A stretch of 64,000 nucleotides of DNA. Source: Roseibium algicola (GTDB taxonomy: Bacteria > Pseudomonadota > Alphaproteobacteria > Rhizobiales > Stappiaceae). The notes below the pieces were generated by a model that was given only the letters and a program-made list of their open reading frames with translations, was not told the origin of the DNA and made no database searches. The stretch spans positions 1,116,001 to 1,180,000 of the forward strand of contig NZ_CP019630.1 of NCBI RefSeq assembly GCF_001999245.1, read 5' to 3'. A program made the position numbers and the translations under genes. Of the stretch, positions 17,750 to 26,227 are shown in pieces. Positions within the stretch are counted from its first letter, which is position 1. Each line of letters starts with the position of its first letter.

Positions 17750-18199
17750 ATGGATCTGGACGATTTCGATCATCAGCTGCTGCATCTGCTCAGTCTCGAT
17801 GCCCGCCAGACCGGCAAGGAGCTTTCCGAGAAAGTTGGCCTGTCTTCTGCCGCCTGCCTGCGCAGGGTGCAACGCCTGAGAGAAGTCGGGGCGATCGAGC
17901 GGGAAGTGGCCATCGTGTCACCGGAGGCAACGGGCGCCTCCGTTACCTTGCTAGTGATGCTGATGCTGTCGCGTGGACAGCCGGAACGTATGGCGAAGTT
18001 GCGGCAGAAGTTGCTGAAGCTTCGGGAAGTGAAAAAGATCTACCACGTCACGGGTCCGGCCGATCTGGTACTCACCGTGCAGTGCTCTTCCATGGAAGCC
18101 TATTCAACTTTCACCGAGGCGCATTTCTATGAAGACGACATCAAGGGCTTCGATACGATCGTCGTCCTGCGCTCCTACGATCCGGAATCGGGGACTTGA
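17750..18199 (+). CDS. Lrp/AsnC family transcriptional regulator
   Basis: 149 residues: an N-terminal helix-turn-helix (about 4-60, ELSEKVGLSSAACLRRVQRL) followed by the RAM ligand-binding ferredoxin-like domain with VKKIYHVTGPADLVLTVQC and a YDPESGT end. It should bind an amino acid or related effector and form octamers. The genes regulated are not obvious; the neighbours are DUF1127 and a solute-binding protein, so control of amino-acid uptake is plausible inference. Confidence 0.92.
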   Translation: MDLDDFDHQLLHLLSLDARQTGKELSEKVGLSSAACLRRVQRLREVGAIEREVAIVSPEATGASVTLLVMLMLSRGQPERMAKLRQKLLKLREVKKIYHVTGPADLVLTVQCSSMEAYSTFTEAHFYEDDIKGFDTIVVLRSYDPESGT

Positions 18200-18379
18200 C
18201 TGCACTCCGCGGAATTCAGCCAACGCTGTGCCTGTCAGAGTTCTCGCGTTTGTTTTCGGAGTGCCTCGTGACATCTTCGACGGAGCGGGCTGACAAGCGC
18301 TGCCGGTTCGCGATATTCTGTCTGCGCGATTCCCGGCGCGTATTGCCGACCATGACTTGATACGGAACGAGACGTCCGC

Positions 18380-19261
18380 GTGCCAGCTTCACTGCCACTT
18401 CTCAAGATTATCTGCCGCGTTGCAGCCGGGCTGCTGACGCTTGGCACTTTGGCGCTTGGTACTTTGGCGCTCGGCGTCCTGTCGGTTTCAGCCCAGGAGG
18501 CTTCGGTCCGCGTTCCCAATTTCTGGGATCCGAAAGCCGTCCACGACCGGCCAAATGCCATTCCGGACAAGATCCAGTTTCTGGCAACCGACGGATATCC
18601 GCCCTTCGTGTTCCGTGACCAGCATGGCCGTCTTACAGGCTTCAATGTCGATCTCGCACGGGCTCTCTGCCAGGAGCTTGGAAGTTCCTGCGCCTTGCGC
18701 ATCAAGGACTTCGAGGTTCTTCTGCCTGCACTGGACGAAGAAGAAGGTGACGCGATTATCTCCGGCCTGTCGCGCAGCCTCCCCTCCACGCGCCGCCTCA
18801 ACTTCACCGAGGACTATCTGAAGCTGCCGGCGCGGTTTGTGGTTCGGGCGTATAACGCGTCCGATTTCAACGAGCAGGCTCTCACCGGCAAGCGGATAGC
18901 CGTTGAAGCAGGGTCCCGCTACGAGGCGTTTGCCAAGCGCTTCTTTCCCGATGCCGAGATCATCAGTCTGGAAACCGCAGAGGCGACACGCGAGGCGGTC
19001 AAGGGCGGTTCGGCCGATGCTCTGTTCGGCGACGGCCTGAACCTGTCCTTCTGGCTGCCGAGCGAAGCTGCAGATGGCTGCTGTGCCTTTGCCGGCGGCC
19101 CGTGGCTGGAGCCGGGCTATTTTGATGAAGGCATGGCCATTGCGACCCGCCAGGACGATCCGGAACGGGCTGCGGCCCTCACCTACGCCTTGCGCCAGCT
19201 TCACCAGAAGGGCATCTACCGCGAGCTTTACCTGCGCTATTTTCCCATGAGCTTCTTCTGA
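18380..19261 (+). CDS. Periplasmic solute-binding protein, family 3 (amino-acid type)
   Basis: 293 residues from a GTG. Residues 1-39 form a signal peptide ending SVSAQE, with an internal repeat LGTLALGTLALG. The mature part has the two-lobe SBP_bac_3 pattern (TDGYPPFVFRDQ, GFNVDLARALC, DAIISGLSRS, GKRIAVEAGSRY, ADALFGDGLNLSFWL). Such proteins deliver polar amino acids or opines to ABC permeases, but no permease or ATPase gene is adjacent, so it is an orphan component. Confidence 0.87.
   Translation: MPASLPLLKIICRVAAGLLTLGTLALGTLALGVLSVSAQEASVRVPNFWDPKAVHDRPNAIPDKIQFLATDGYPPFVFRDQHGRLTGFNVDLARALCQELGSSCALRIKDFEVLLPALDEEEGDAIISGLSRSLPSTRRLNFTEDYLKLPARFVVRAYNASDFNEQALTGKRIAVEAGSRYEAFAKRFFPDAEIISLETAEATREAVKGGSADALFGDGLNLSFWLPSEAADGCCAFAGGPWLEPGYFDEGMAIATRQDDPERAAALTYALRQLHQKGIYRELYLRYFPMSFF
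18440..18484 (+). repeat. 15-base tandem repeat inside a signal-peptide region
   Basis: CTTGGCACTTTGGCG and CTTGGTACTTTGGCG stand in tandem at 18440-18469 and a decayed third copy (CTCGGCGTC...) follows. Each unit adds the peptide LGTLA to the hydrophobic core of the solute-binding protein's signal sequence. Confidence 0.7.
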
Positions 19262-19292
19262 CCTTTCCGGCCATTCCCGACAAAGAACCAGG

Positions 19293-20138
19293 TCAGCTTT
19301 TGCCTTTCGCGTCCTCGACACGCGCCTCCTTCCGGCGGTCCGGATTTTTCAGGAACGGGATCGCCAGGCTGAAGGGAAACGAATGCGCACGCGGCGTGAG
19401 CGCGGCACCGAGCCCGATTTCCATCGTCTCTTGTCCTTGCTCGGGATCTTCCACGTAGGTTCCGAACAGACGGTCCCAGACCGAAAGATAGAACCCGTAG
19501 TTGGAATCCGTCTCGTGCGGTAGCACCGAGTGATGAATGCGGTGCATGTCCGGAGTGACGATCAGAAACCGCAAGGGGCGGTCCAGCCAAAGCGGCAAGC
19601 GGACATTGGCGTGGCTGAAAACCGCAGAGCCGTTGAGAACGATCTCGAAGATCAGCACGGCTTCAACAGGACCGCCGAGGGCGATGATGACCACCCCTTT
19701 CCAGAGGAAGGACAGCAGAATTTCGATCGGGTGGAACCTGAGCGCGGTTGTAGCGTCCACCTCACTATCTGCGTGGTGCATGCGGTGAATGCGCCAGAAC
19801 AGGGGAACCTTGTGCGACACCAGGTGTTGAAACCACACCGCAAGATCAAGCACGACAAAGGTGATCAGACCGGCCACAACACCCGACCAGCCGAGAAATG
19901 CAAAGAGGCCCCAACCCTTTTCCTGTGCCAGCATTGCAAGGCCGACGCCGCCGATGGGGAAGAACAGCCGCACCAGAAGGGCATCAAGCAGAACAATGCC
20001 CCAGTTGGTCGGCCAGCGCTTCAAACGGCTGCTCTTCAGGCGCCGCCGTGGCAAGCCCGCCTCCAACAGCGCCATTATCAGAAAGATGCCGCCGAAACAG
20101 GCCATGCGAACCTGGTTGATGTCGATCTGGTCAAACAT
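19293..20138 (-). CDS. Sterol desaturase / fatty acid hydroxylase family protein
   Basis: 281 residues with about four membrane helices and the histidine clusters of the membrane di-iron superfamily: H105-x3-H109, H118-x2-H121-H122, H136, H199-x2-H202-H203 and H208. These ligate two irons for O2-dependent hydroxylation or desaturation of lipids. The bacterial substrate is unknown; hopanoid, carotenoid or fatty acyl chains are possible. It converges with the solute-binding protein gene. Confidence 0.9.
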   Translation of the reverse strand: MFDQIDINQVRMACFGGIFLIMALLEAGLPRRRLKSSRLKRWPTNWGIVLLDALLVRLFFPIGGVGLAMLAQEKGWGLFAFLGWSGVVAGLITFVVLDLAVWFQHLVSHKVPLFWRIHRMHHADSEVDATTALRFHPIEILLSFLWKGVVIIALGGPVEAVLIFEIVLNGSAVFSHANVRLPLWLDRPLRFLIVTPDMHRIHHSVLPHETDSNYGFYLSVWDRLFGTYVEDPEQGQETMEIGLGAALTPRAHSFPFSLAIPFLKNPDRRKEARVEDAKGKS

Positions 20139-20253
20139 GGGGTCTTTTGAAACGTCCTAACTAATGCTGCTTGCCACGGTCCCGATGGCACGATAGGGCG
20201 ATACGACAATACTCCTGATATCATTCCTTGCCGCTGCGACAGATCACATCATC

Positions 20254-20901
20254 ATGACCGACTTTCTCTGGACCCACCCCGAAACGCCACCTGTGGCAAC
20301 ACTGCTGCTGGCCCATGGTGCTGGCGCAGCCATGGACTCAACCTTCATGAACAAGCTCGCGGCAGCCCTCGCGAGCCAAGGCATTGCGGCCGCACGTTTT
20401 GAATTTGCCTATATGGCCGGTCGCCGGACGGGAGGCCCGAAAAAACCGCCGCCCCGGGCCGACAAGCTGATTGCCGAGTTCCAGACCGCCCTGCAATCAG
20501 TCCTCAGCCAGAGCGACGGTCCTCTGCTGATCGGCGGCAAATCGATGGGTGGTAGGGTCGCCGCGATGCTGGCAGGCGGCGGCTCGCTGCCTGGCCGCGC
20601 CAAGGGCGTTGCCTGTTTTGGCTACCCTTTCCACCCGACCGGCAAGGCCGATGCCGAATGGCGGCTCCAGCCGCTGCAGGACGCCAAACGGCCGGTTCTG
20701 GTTCTCCAGGGCGACCGGGATCCGTTCGGCTCGAAGGCGGAACTCGATGAAGTCACCTTGCCAGCTCATGTCAGCCTGACTTATCTGGAAGACGGCAACC
20801 ACGACTTCGGACCGCGTGGCAAGTCGCCGGCGACACTCGACGGCAACATCAAACTGGCAGCCGAAGCAGTCAGGGCATTCGTGGATCGGCTCACGAGTTA
20901 G
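20254..20901 (+). CDS. Alpha/beta hydrolase (KANL3/Tex30-like)
   Basis: 215 residues: oxyanion region AHGAGAAMDS, nucleophile S97 in GKSMGGR, acid in GDRDPFG, base histidine in DGNHDFGPR. The compact fold without a lid matches the dienelactone-hydrolase-like group represented by KANL3/Tex30. The substrate is unknown. It runs divergently from the hydroxylase gene and is terminated by the hairpin at 20965. Confidence 0.88.
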   Translation: MTDFLWTHPETPPVATLLLAHGAGAAMDSTFMNKLAAALASQGIAAARFEFAYMAGRRTGGPKKPPPRADKLIAEFQTALQSVLSQSDGPLLIGGKSMGGRVAAMLAGGGSLPGRAKGVACFGYPFHPTGKADAEWRLQPLQDAKRPVLVLQGDRDPFGSKAELDEVTLPAHVSLTYLEDGNHDFGPRGKSPATLDGNIKLAAEAVRAFVDRLTS

Positions 20902-20964
20902 GGCCCACTACGTACCCGGACAAGCGCAGCGCAAGTCCAGGGCTTACGCGCAAGGCAGCAAGGA

Positions 20965-20998
20965 AAAAAGCCCGGACCGTTTCCGATCCGGGCTTTTT
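20965..20998. terminator. Bidirectional intrinsic terminator
   Basis: AAAAAGCCCGGA and TCCGGGCTTTTT form a 12-base stem around a 10-base loop, with U tracts in both directions. It serves the hydrolase gene on the left and the argD-argF-hslO operon on the right. Confidence 0.92.
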
Positions 20999-21018
20999 GA
21001 ATTTCACGACAGTCCGGC

Positions 21019-22005
21019 TTACTGGCCGGGCTTTCCGTCGAATTCGTAGCTGGTGCTGCAGAACTCGCAGGTGACGATGATCTTGCCGTCGACAGTCATG
21101 TGGTCGACGTCGTCGTCGCTGAACCCGGCGAGAACATTCTCGATCTTCTCGCGAGAACAGCTGCACTTGTCGACCAGCGGCTGCGGCTCGAAAAGGCGGA
21201 CGCCACGTTCGTGAAACAGCCGGAAGAGCAGCATTTCCACGCTGACTTCCGGATCAGTCAGTTCGACATCCTTGACCGTCTCGACCAGTACCTTGGCTTC
21301 CACCCAGGCATCGTCCTCGTCAATCTCGTGCGGGCTCGTGCCTTCCGGGGCATTGCCTGGATCGATGTCAGCCTGGCGCATGCGTTCCGGCGCTTCGGGC
21401 AGGAACTGGATCAGGATCCCGCCGGCTGTCCAGGTTTTCACGTGACCCTCGCCTTCCTGGCGGGTGAACAGTTCACCAACACCAAGACGAACTTCTGTCG
21501 GGATCTGCTCGGATCGCTCGAAGTACCGGCGTGCGACTTCTTCCAGCGAAACACCATCCAGCTCCACCAGTCCCTGGTAGCGCTGCATGTGCATTCCCTG
21601 GTCGATGGTCATCGCCAGATGTCCGTGCCCGAGAAGGGCCTCCTGCGTCGCCTTGCCGTCAGCCATCAGCGCTGCGACTTCAGCAGCATCGAAGGTTGCG
21701 CAGGCGCGGATTGCGTCGGGTGACTTGAAGTCGACGACCAGCATGGACACCGGCCCCTTCGTCTGCGTCTGCAGCGTGAAGCGACCGTCGAATTTCAGCG
21801 ACGTGCCCAAGAGGCTGGTCAGAACGATCGCTTCCGCCAGCAGGCGCGAAACCGGTTCCGGATAGGCATGCCGGTCCAGAATTTTTTCCAGGACAGGACC
21901 AAGCGCGACCGCACGGCCGCGCACATCGAGCCCTTCCACGGCAAAGGGCCGGACAGCGTCCAGCCCTGCAGGCGTAATGCCCAGTTCATCAAGATTAAGT
22001 GCCAC
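21019..22005 (-). CDS. hslO: Hsp33 redox-regulated chaperone
   Basis: 328 residues from a GTG with AAGG nine bases upstream; an open frame further upstream runs inside argF and is not used. Hsp33 is a cytosolic holdase activated by oxidative unfolding. The zinc redox switch is intact: C281-x-C283 and C313-x2-C316 in the C-terminal domain (29-residue linker). The N-terminal substrate-binding domain contains GHGHLAMTIDQG. It is the last gene of an argD-argF-hslO operon, ten bases after argF. Confidence 0.96.
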   Translation of the reverse strand: MALNLDELGITPAGLDAVRPFAVEGLDVRGRAVALGPVLEKILDRHAYPEPVSRLLAEAIVLTSLLGTSLKFDGRFTLQTQTKGPVSMLVVDFKSPDAIRACATFDAAEVAALMADGKATQEALLGHGHLAMTIDQGMHMQRYQGLVELDGVSLEEVARRYFERSEQIPTEVRLGVGELFTRQEGEGHVKTWTAGGILIQFLPEAPERMRQADIDPGNAPEGTSPHEIDEDDAWVEAKVLVETVKDVELTDPEVSVEMLLFRLFHERGVRLFEPQPLVDKCSCSREKIENVLAGFSDDDVDHMTVDGKIIVTCEFCSTSYEFDGKPGQ

Positions 22006-22015
22006 TTGGCTTGCC

Positions 22016-22945
22016 TTATGCTGCGCCGAAGCACCAGGCCAGAATGCCCTTTTGGGCATGGAGCCGGTTTTCGGCTTCGTCAAACACAACGGAGTTGGGA
22101 CCGTCCATGACGTCCGAGGTGACTTCCTCACCCCGGTGGGCCGGCAGGCAATGCATGAACAGGGCGTCCTGGTTTGCCTCAGCCATCAGGCGTTTGTTGA
22201 CCTGATAGGCGCTGAGGAGGTTGTGACGCGATTCCGCATCGTCATCACCCATGGACACCCAGCAGTCGGTCACGACACAGTCGGTCCCCTTGACTGCCTC
22301 ATATGGGTCCGTCGTGACCTGAATGGAACCACCCTTGGCACGAGCAGTTTCAATCAGGTCCATCGGCGGCGCCAGTTCGCCCGGCGTCGCGATGCGCAAT
22401 TCGAAATCGAAGCGCGGCGCGGCATGAATCCAGGAGGCCAGCACGTTGTTGCTGTCACCGGTCCAGGCAACGCTCTTGCCCTTGATCGAACCGCGATGCT
22501 CTTCAAAGGTCAACAGATCCGCCATGATCTGACAGGGATGCGAGAGCTTGGTCAGGCCGTTGATCACCGGCACTGTCGCATTTTCGGCAAGTTCACGCAG
22601 GTCGTTGTGATCGAGGATGCGGATCATGATCGCGTCGACGAAGCGCGACAGAACCTGCGCCGTATCGGCGATTGTCTCTCCGCGGCCGAGCTGCATTTCC
22701 GCACCGGTCAGCATCAAGGTCTCGCCGCCGAGCTCGCGCATGCCGACATCGAAGGAAATGCGCGTACGGGTCGACGGTTGTTCGAAGATCATGGCCAGCA
22801 CCTTGCCGGCCAGAGGACCCTGGCCGCGATGCACGCCGTTACGGCTCGACTTGATCTTCCGGCTGGTGTCCAGGATGGCGCGCAGTTCGTCGCCTTCGAA
22901 GTCCGTCAGATCCAGAAAGTTCCGGTAGGTTCCGTTTGCGGTCAT
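22016..22945 (-). CDS. argF: Ornithine carbamoyltransferase
   Basis: 309 residues. It makes citrulline from ornithine and carbamoyl phosphate in arginine synthesis. The carbamoyl-phosphate site S58-T-R-T-R62, the HPCQ-type segment [10 protein letters not shown], the DGNNV-like SNNVLASW and the ornithine-site [13 protein letters not shown] are all visible. Its ATG overlaps the argD stop codon by one base (TGATG). Confidence 0.97.
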   Translation of the reverse strand: MTANGTYRNFLDLTDFEGDELRAILDTSRKIKSSRNGVHRGQGPLAGKVLAMIFEQPSTRTRISFDVGMRELGGETLMLTGAEMQLGRGETIADTAQVLSRFVDAIMIRILDHNDLRELAENATVPVINGLTKLSHPCQIMADLLTFEEHRGSIKGKSVAWTGDSNNVLASWIHAAPRFDFELRIATPGELAPPMDLIETARAKGGSIQVTTDPYEAVKGTDCVVTDCWVSMGDDDAESRHNLLSAYQVNKRLMAEANQDALFMHCLPAHRGEEVTSDVMDGPNSVVFDEAENRLHAQKGILAWCFGAA

Positions 22946-24141
22946 CAGGCCGCTCCTTCCGCCAATTTCGCTTCCATGGCGACAGCAGCCTGTTCCAGGC
23001 GCTCGACAGCAATGGAAATTTCCTCTTCGCTCATGGTCAGCGGCGGCATGATGCGCACCACGTTATCGCCGGCAGGAACTGCCAGCAGACCGGCTTCACG
23101 GGCTGCAAGCACATAATCTGCTACCGGCACCACGCATTTCAGACCGAGCATCAGGCCGTTGCCGCGTACTTCGGCCAGAACGTCCGGATGGCCGTCCACC
23201 AGTCCGGCCAGCTTCTGCTTGAAGCTGAGCCCCTTCTGACGGACACCTTCCAGGAACCCGTCTTCCAGAACGACGTCCAGAACGGCATTGCCGACTGCCA
23301 TGGCCAGCGGATTGCCGCCAAAGGTGGTGCCGTGGGTCCCGGGGGACAGCGCCGCTGCCGTTTCTGCCGTTGCAAGACATGCGCCCATCGGGAACCCGCC
23401 GCCAATACCCTTGGCGATTGCCATCAGGTCCGGTTCCACGCCCGTCCACTGGTGAGCGAACAGCTTGCCGGTCCGTCCGACACCGGTCTGGATCTCGTCG
23501 AAAATCAGCAGAATGCCGTTGTCATCACAGATCTTGCGCAGCGCACGCAGGAAATCGGCCGGAATTTCGCGGATACCGCCTTCGCCCTGCACGGGCTCGA
23601 TCGCGATCGCGGCCGTTTGCGGTCCGATGGCATCTTTCAGCGCATCCAGGTCTCCTGCCGGCACCTGGTCGAAACCCGGAGCCTTCGGGCCAAAGCCTTC
23701 AAGATATTTCGCCTGGCCGCCAGCCGCGATGGTCGCGATGGTCCGGCCATGGAAGGCGCCTTCGAAGGTCACGATGTGGAACCGCTCGGGGTTGCCGTTG
23801 TCATAATGATAACGGCGCGCGCATTTGATGGCAGCTTCCATCGCTTCCGCGCCGGAATTCACGAACAGCACCTTGTCGGCAAAGGTTTCCGCGCACAGGC
23901 GCTGCGCCAGCCGTTCGCCATCCGGGATCTGGTGCAGGTTAGAGGTATGCCACAGCTTGGCTGCCTGATCCTGCAATGCCTTGACCAGATGCGGATGGGC
24001 ATGACCGAGTGCGTTGACCGCGATGCCGGAACCGCAATCGAGGAATCGTCGGCCATCGGTGGTAACCAGCCAGACGCCTTCCCCATGATCGAAAGACAGG
24101 TTCGATCTTGCGTAATTTCCGAATAGTGCAGTCGCGGACAT
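22945..24141 (-). CDS. argD: Acetylornithine aminotransferase
   Basis: 398 residues from the ATG encoding [10 protein letters not shown]. It is a class III PLP aminotransferase that converts N-acetylglutamate semialdehyde to N-acetylornithine (possibly also acting in lysine synthesis). The PLP lysine is K244 in AIAKGIGGG and the pyridine aspartate D215 in [22 protein letters not shown] and GEGG are also present. It is the first gene of the argD-argF-hslO operon, with the promoter and hairpin leader described separately. Confidence 0.97.
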   Translation of the reverse strand: MSATALFGNYARSNLSFDHGEGVWLVTTDGRRFLDCGSGIAVNALGHAHPHLVKALQDQAAKLWHTSNLHQIPDGERLAQRLCAETFADKVLFVNSGAEAMEAAIKCARRYHYDNGNPERFHIVTFEGAFHGRTIATIAAGGQAKYLEGFGPKAPGFDQVPAGDLDALKDAIGPQTAAIAIEPVQGEGGIREIPADFLRALRKICDDNGILLIFDEIQTGVGRTGKLFAHQWTGVEPDLMAIAKGIGGGFPMGACLATAETAAALSPGTHGTTFGGNPLAMAVGNAVLDVVLEDGFLEGVRQKGLSFKQKLAGLVDGHPDVLAEVRGNGLMLGLKCVVPVADYVLAAREAGLLAVPAGDNVVRIMPPLTMSEEEISIAVERLEQAAVAMEAKLAEGAA

Positions 24142-24237
24142 AACCTCGTTTGTCTCCTTTAAACGCCCCTGCTGTCCCCTGCGTCGCCCCGACGCCGGGC
24201 CGTCACCTTGAAAAGATGCCGAAGGGCCAAAACGCAA

Positions 24238-24262
24238 CGTGCCGCCCCGATGAGGCGGCACG
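24238..24262 (-). promoter_or_regulatory. 9-base inverted repeat at the argD transcript 5' end
   Basis: CGTGCCGCC and GGCGGCACG flank a 7-base loop. It lies about six bases after the predicted start site, so it is either a 5' stem-loop of the mRNA or an operator. The following bases (GTTGCGTTTTGG on the reverse strand) are only weakly terminator-like. Confidence 0.6.
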
Positions 24263-24274
24263 CAGCGGCTTTCT

Positions 24275-24303
24275 TATACACTGCCGGTACCATGCACTGT
24301 CAA
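24275..24303 (-). promoter_or_regulatory. Predicted argD promoter
   Basis: Reverse strand: consensus -35 TTGACA (24298-24303), exactly 17 bases, -10 TGTATA (24275-24280). It would give a leader of about 125 bases before the argD start. Confidence 0.65.
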
Positions 24304-24464
24304 TGGAAATGGCGCACAAGACATTTCATGTGCCGCGGAGGGCGGATTTCATAAAATTCTCAATGACCTCGCCATAATTGGGGAAAAGTCGTTTCATCCC
24401 CAACTGGTTTGGGTCGAGTGGTTGCCTGACAAATTAACGTTATTGTAACCTCTCAGCAATCAGA

Positions 24465-24478
24465 CACGAGATCTCGTG
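24465..24478. promoter_or_regulatory. Perfect 14-base palindrome upstream of gcrA
   Basis: CACGAGATCTCGTG is fully self-complementary and lies 105 bases before gcrA. It looks like a dimeric-regulator site; the cognate protein is unknown. Confidence 0.4.
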
Positions 24479-24533
24479 AGGCAAATCACCAAGAGGCACT
24501 AGATCTGCCAGCATTAAGCGTGCTTGCGCATGC

Positions 24534-24548
24534 TTAACACGGGGTTAA
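24534..24548 (+). promoter_or_regulatory. Candidate CtrA box before gcrA
   Basis: TTAA-CACGGGG-TTAA: both half-sites of the CtrA consensus TTAA-N7-TTAA with the exact spacer, lacking only the final C. It lies 35 bases before the gcrA start. In Caulobacter CtrA represses gcrA, so position and regulator agree. An overlapping dyad TTAAGC...GCTTAA spans 24514-24537. Confidence 0.6.
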
Positions 24549-24582
24549 TGGCCGCAGGACGGTCAAACTAAAGGGTGCGGCA

Positions 24583-25119
24583 ATGAGTTGGACAAACGAA
24601 CGAGTTGAGCTTCTCAAAAAGCTTTGGGGCGACGGCTTGAGCGCAAGCCAGATCGCAGGCGAACTGGGTGGTGTTACCCGTAACGCCGTGATCGGCAAGG
24701 TGCACCGCCTTGGCCTGTCCGGCCGCGCCAAGTCCACCTCTTCAAGCGCCAAGCCGCGCCGGCCGCGCACCGCAGCTCCTGCAACGGGTGCAGCGCCGAA
24801 GAAACCGACGACGTCACATCCGCAGTCGATCGGCGCGACGGCCCTTAAAGCAGACATCTCGCCTGCACCAGTGGTGGCCCCCAAGCCGCGCGTAGAGCCG
24901 ATTGCAGAGCTCGTTCCGATCTCGCAGCGGGCTACCATCCTGACGCTGACCGAGCGGACCTGCAAATGGCCGATTGGCGACCCGGCGACCGACGACTTTT
25001 ACTTCTGCGGCCGCCAGTCCGATGCCGGCGTCCCCTACTGCGCTCATCACTGCAAGATCGCGTATCAGCCGGTCGCCGACCGCCGCCGCGATCGCAAGAC
25101 GATGGCTCAGGCAGGCTGA
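24583..25119 (+). CDS. gcrA: GcrA cell-cycle regulator
   Basis: 178 residues. The N terminus has the GcrA DNA-binding helix-turn-helix: SWTNERVELLKKLW, GLSASQIAGELGG, TRNAVIGKVHRLGL. A proline/alanine-rich linker follows (about 50-115), then the C-terminal sigma-70-contacting domain with CKWPIGDP, FYFCG and PYCAHHCKIAYQP. GcrA binds sigma70 and CcrM-methylated GANTC promoters to drive S-phase genes. It is monocistronic and followed by a strong terminator. Confidence 0.97.
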   Translation: MSWTNERVELLKKLWGDGLSASQIAGELGGVTRNAVIGKVHRLGLSGRAKSTSSSAKPRRPRTAAPATGAAPKKPTTSHPQSIGATALKADISPAPVVAPKPRVEPIAELVPISQRATILTLTERTCKWPIGDPATDDFYFCGRQSDAGVPYCAHHCKIAYQPVADRRRDRKTMAQAG

Positions 25120-25146
25120 TAGCCTCGCACCTAACCAATTCATGAG

Positions 25147-25175
25147 AAAGCCCGCCATCTGGCGGGCTTTTTTTT
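25147..25175 (+). terminator. Intrinsic terminator of gcrA
   Basis: AAAGCCCGCC, loop ATCT, GGCGGGCTTT, then further T residues: a 10-base stem with an eight-T tract. Confidence 0.93.
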
Positions 25176-25394
25176 GTTTGGGCCTTCCATTGACCAGATG
25201 CCCGACCCCGACCAGTGACCTCCCACGGCTTGTTCTTGGCACCGATCCATGTCGTTTCCGTTCCATCAAATCAAACCTTGTTTGACCGCTCCGCCACGAC
25301 AGGGACCGCAGGATCAGCCCCGACACCGACACATCTGATGGGGTGGTCGCAGAAGAGAACCTTGTTCCGCGAAAGGCACATAACCGCTGAGAAA

Positions 25395-25419
25395 CAAAAA
25401 GCCCGCTTGAAAGCGGGCT
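25395..25419 (-). terminator. Intrinsic terminator of the pst-phoB operon
   Basis: On the reverse strand AGCCCGCTT, loop TC, AAGCGGGCT followed by TTTTG. It lies 26 bases beyond the phoB stop codon. Confidence 0.9.
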
Positions 25420-25445
25420 CCTTAATTCCATTCTGCAAGTTGCGC

Positions 25446-26147
25446 TCAGGCAGTGGCAGAGGTGAACTGGTCATTGAAGGCGTATCCGGCACCACGGACG
25501 GTACGGATAGGATCCTTCGCCTTGCCCTTGTTCAGAGCCTTGCGCAAGCGACCGACGTGAACATCGACAGTGCGTTCGTCCACGTAGACATCGTGACCCC
25601 AGACCCCATCCAGCAGTTGTTCGCGGGAGAAGACACGGCCAGGCGATGTCATCAGGAATTCCAGCAGGCGGAATTCCGTCGGCCCCAGGTGTATTTCCTT
25701 GGTGTTGCGGCGAACGCGGTGCGTTTCGCGATCCAGTTCGATATCGCCGGATCGCAACATGCTGGACACCACTTCCGGACTTGCCCGGCGCAGGATGGCG
25801 CGCACGCGGGCCATCAATTCCGGTACCGAGAAGGGCTTGACCACGTAGTCGTCGGCACCGGTCGACAGGCCGCGGATGCGCTCTGCTTCCTCACCGCGTG
25901 CCGTCAGCATGATGACCGGCAGGCGCTCGGTGTCTTCGCGCGCCCGCAGGCGGCGGCACAGTTCAATTCCGGACAGGCCCGGCAGCATCCAGTCGAGCAG
26001 CAACAGATCCGGCAGGCTTTCCCGCAGGCGGATTTCCGCCTCGTCACCCCGGACACAGGACTCGACCGAGTACCCTTCCGCTTCCAAATTGTATCTCAAT
26101 AGAAGGCTGAGCGGTTCTTCGTCTTCAACGATGAGCACCTTCGGCAT
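25446..26147 (-). CDS. phoB: Phosphate regulon response regulator
   Basis: 233 residues from the ATG with GGAG eight bases upstream. The receiver domain (1-120) has phosphoacceptor D52 in LLLDWMLPG, acidic pocket EDEE and lysine in VKPFS. The C-terminal winged helix (about 130-228) is of OmpR/PhoB type (GPTEFRLLEFLM, REQLLDGVWG, ERTVDVHVGRLRKAL). It is phosphorylated by PhoR when phosphate is scarce and binds Pho boxes such as the one at 31775-31818. It is the last gene of the cluster. Confidence 0.97.
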   Translation of the reverse strand: MPKVLIVEDEEPLSLLLRYNLEAEGYSVESCVRGDEAEIRLRESLPDLLLLDWMLPGLSGIELCRRLRAREDTERLPVIMLTARGEEAERIRGLSTGADDYVVKPFSVPELMARVRAILRRASPEVVSSMLRSGDIELDRETHRVRRNTKEIHLGPTEFRLLEFLMTSPGRVFSREQLLDGVWGHDVYVDERTVDVHVGRLRKALNKGKAKDPIRTVRGAGYAFNDQFTSATA

Positions 26148-26227
26148 ACATCTCGCTCCAATTACCGCAACCGGCGCCGAAGCGCCGGCCGTTAAGATCT
26201 TCTGCAAATCCGACGATTACCGGCGGG

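Larger units (their letters stand above)
24142..24582. other. Regulatory stretch between divergent argD and gcrA
   Basis: This 441-base gap holds the argD promoter and 5' hairpin (24238-24303), a perfect palindrome CACGAGATCTCGTG (24465-24478) and a candidate CtrA site (24534-24548). The segment 24305-24460 is AT-richer than its surroundings and shows no frame or structure that I can support. Confidence 0.7.
25120..25445. other. Noncoding gap between gcrA and phoB
   Basis: Two intrinsic terminators stop the converging transcripts here (25147-25175 and 25395-25419). The 220 bases between them show no recognisable gene or repeat. Confidence 0.6.
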
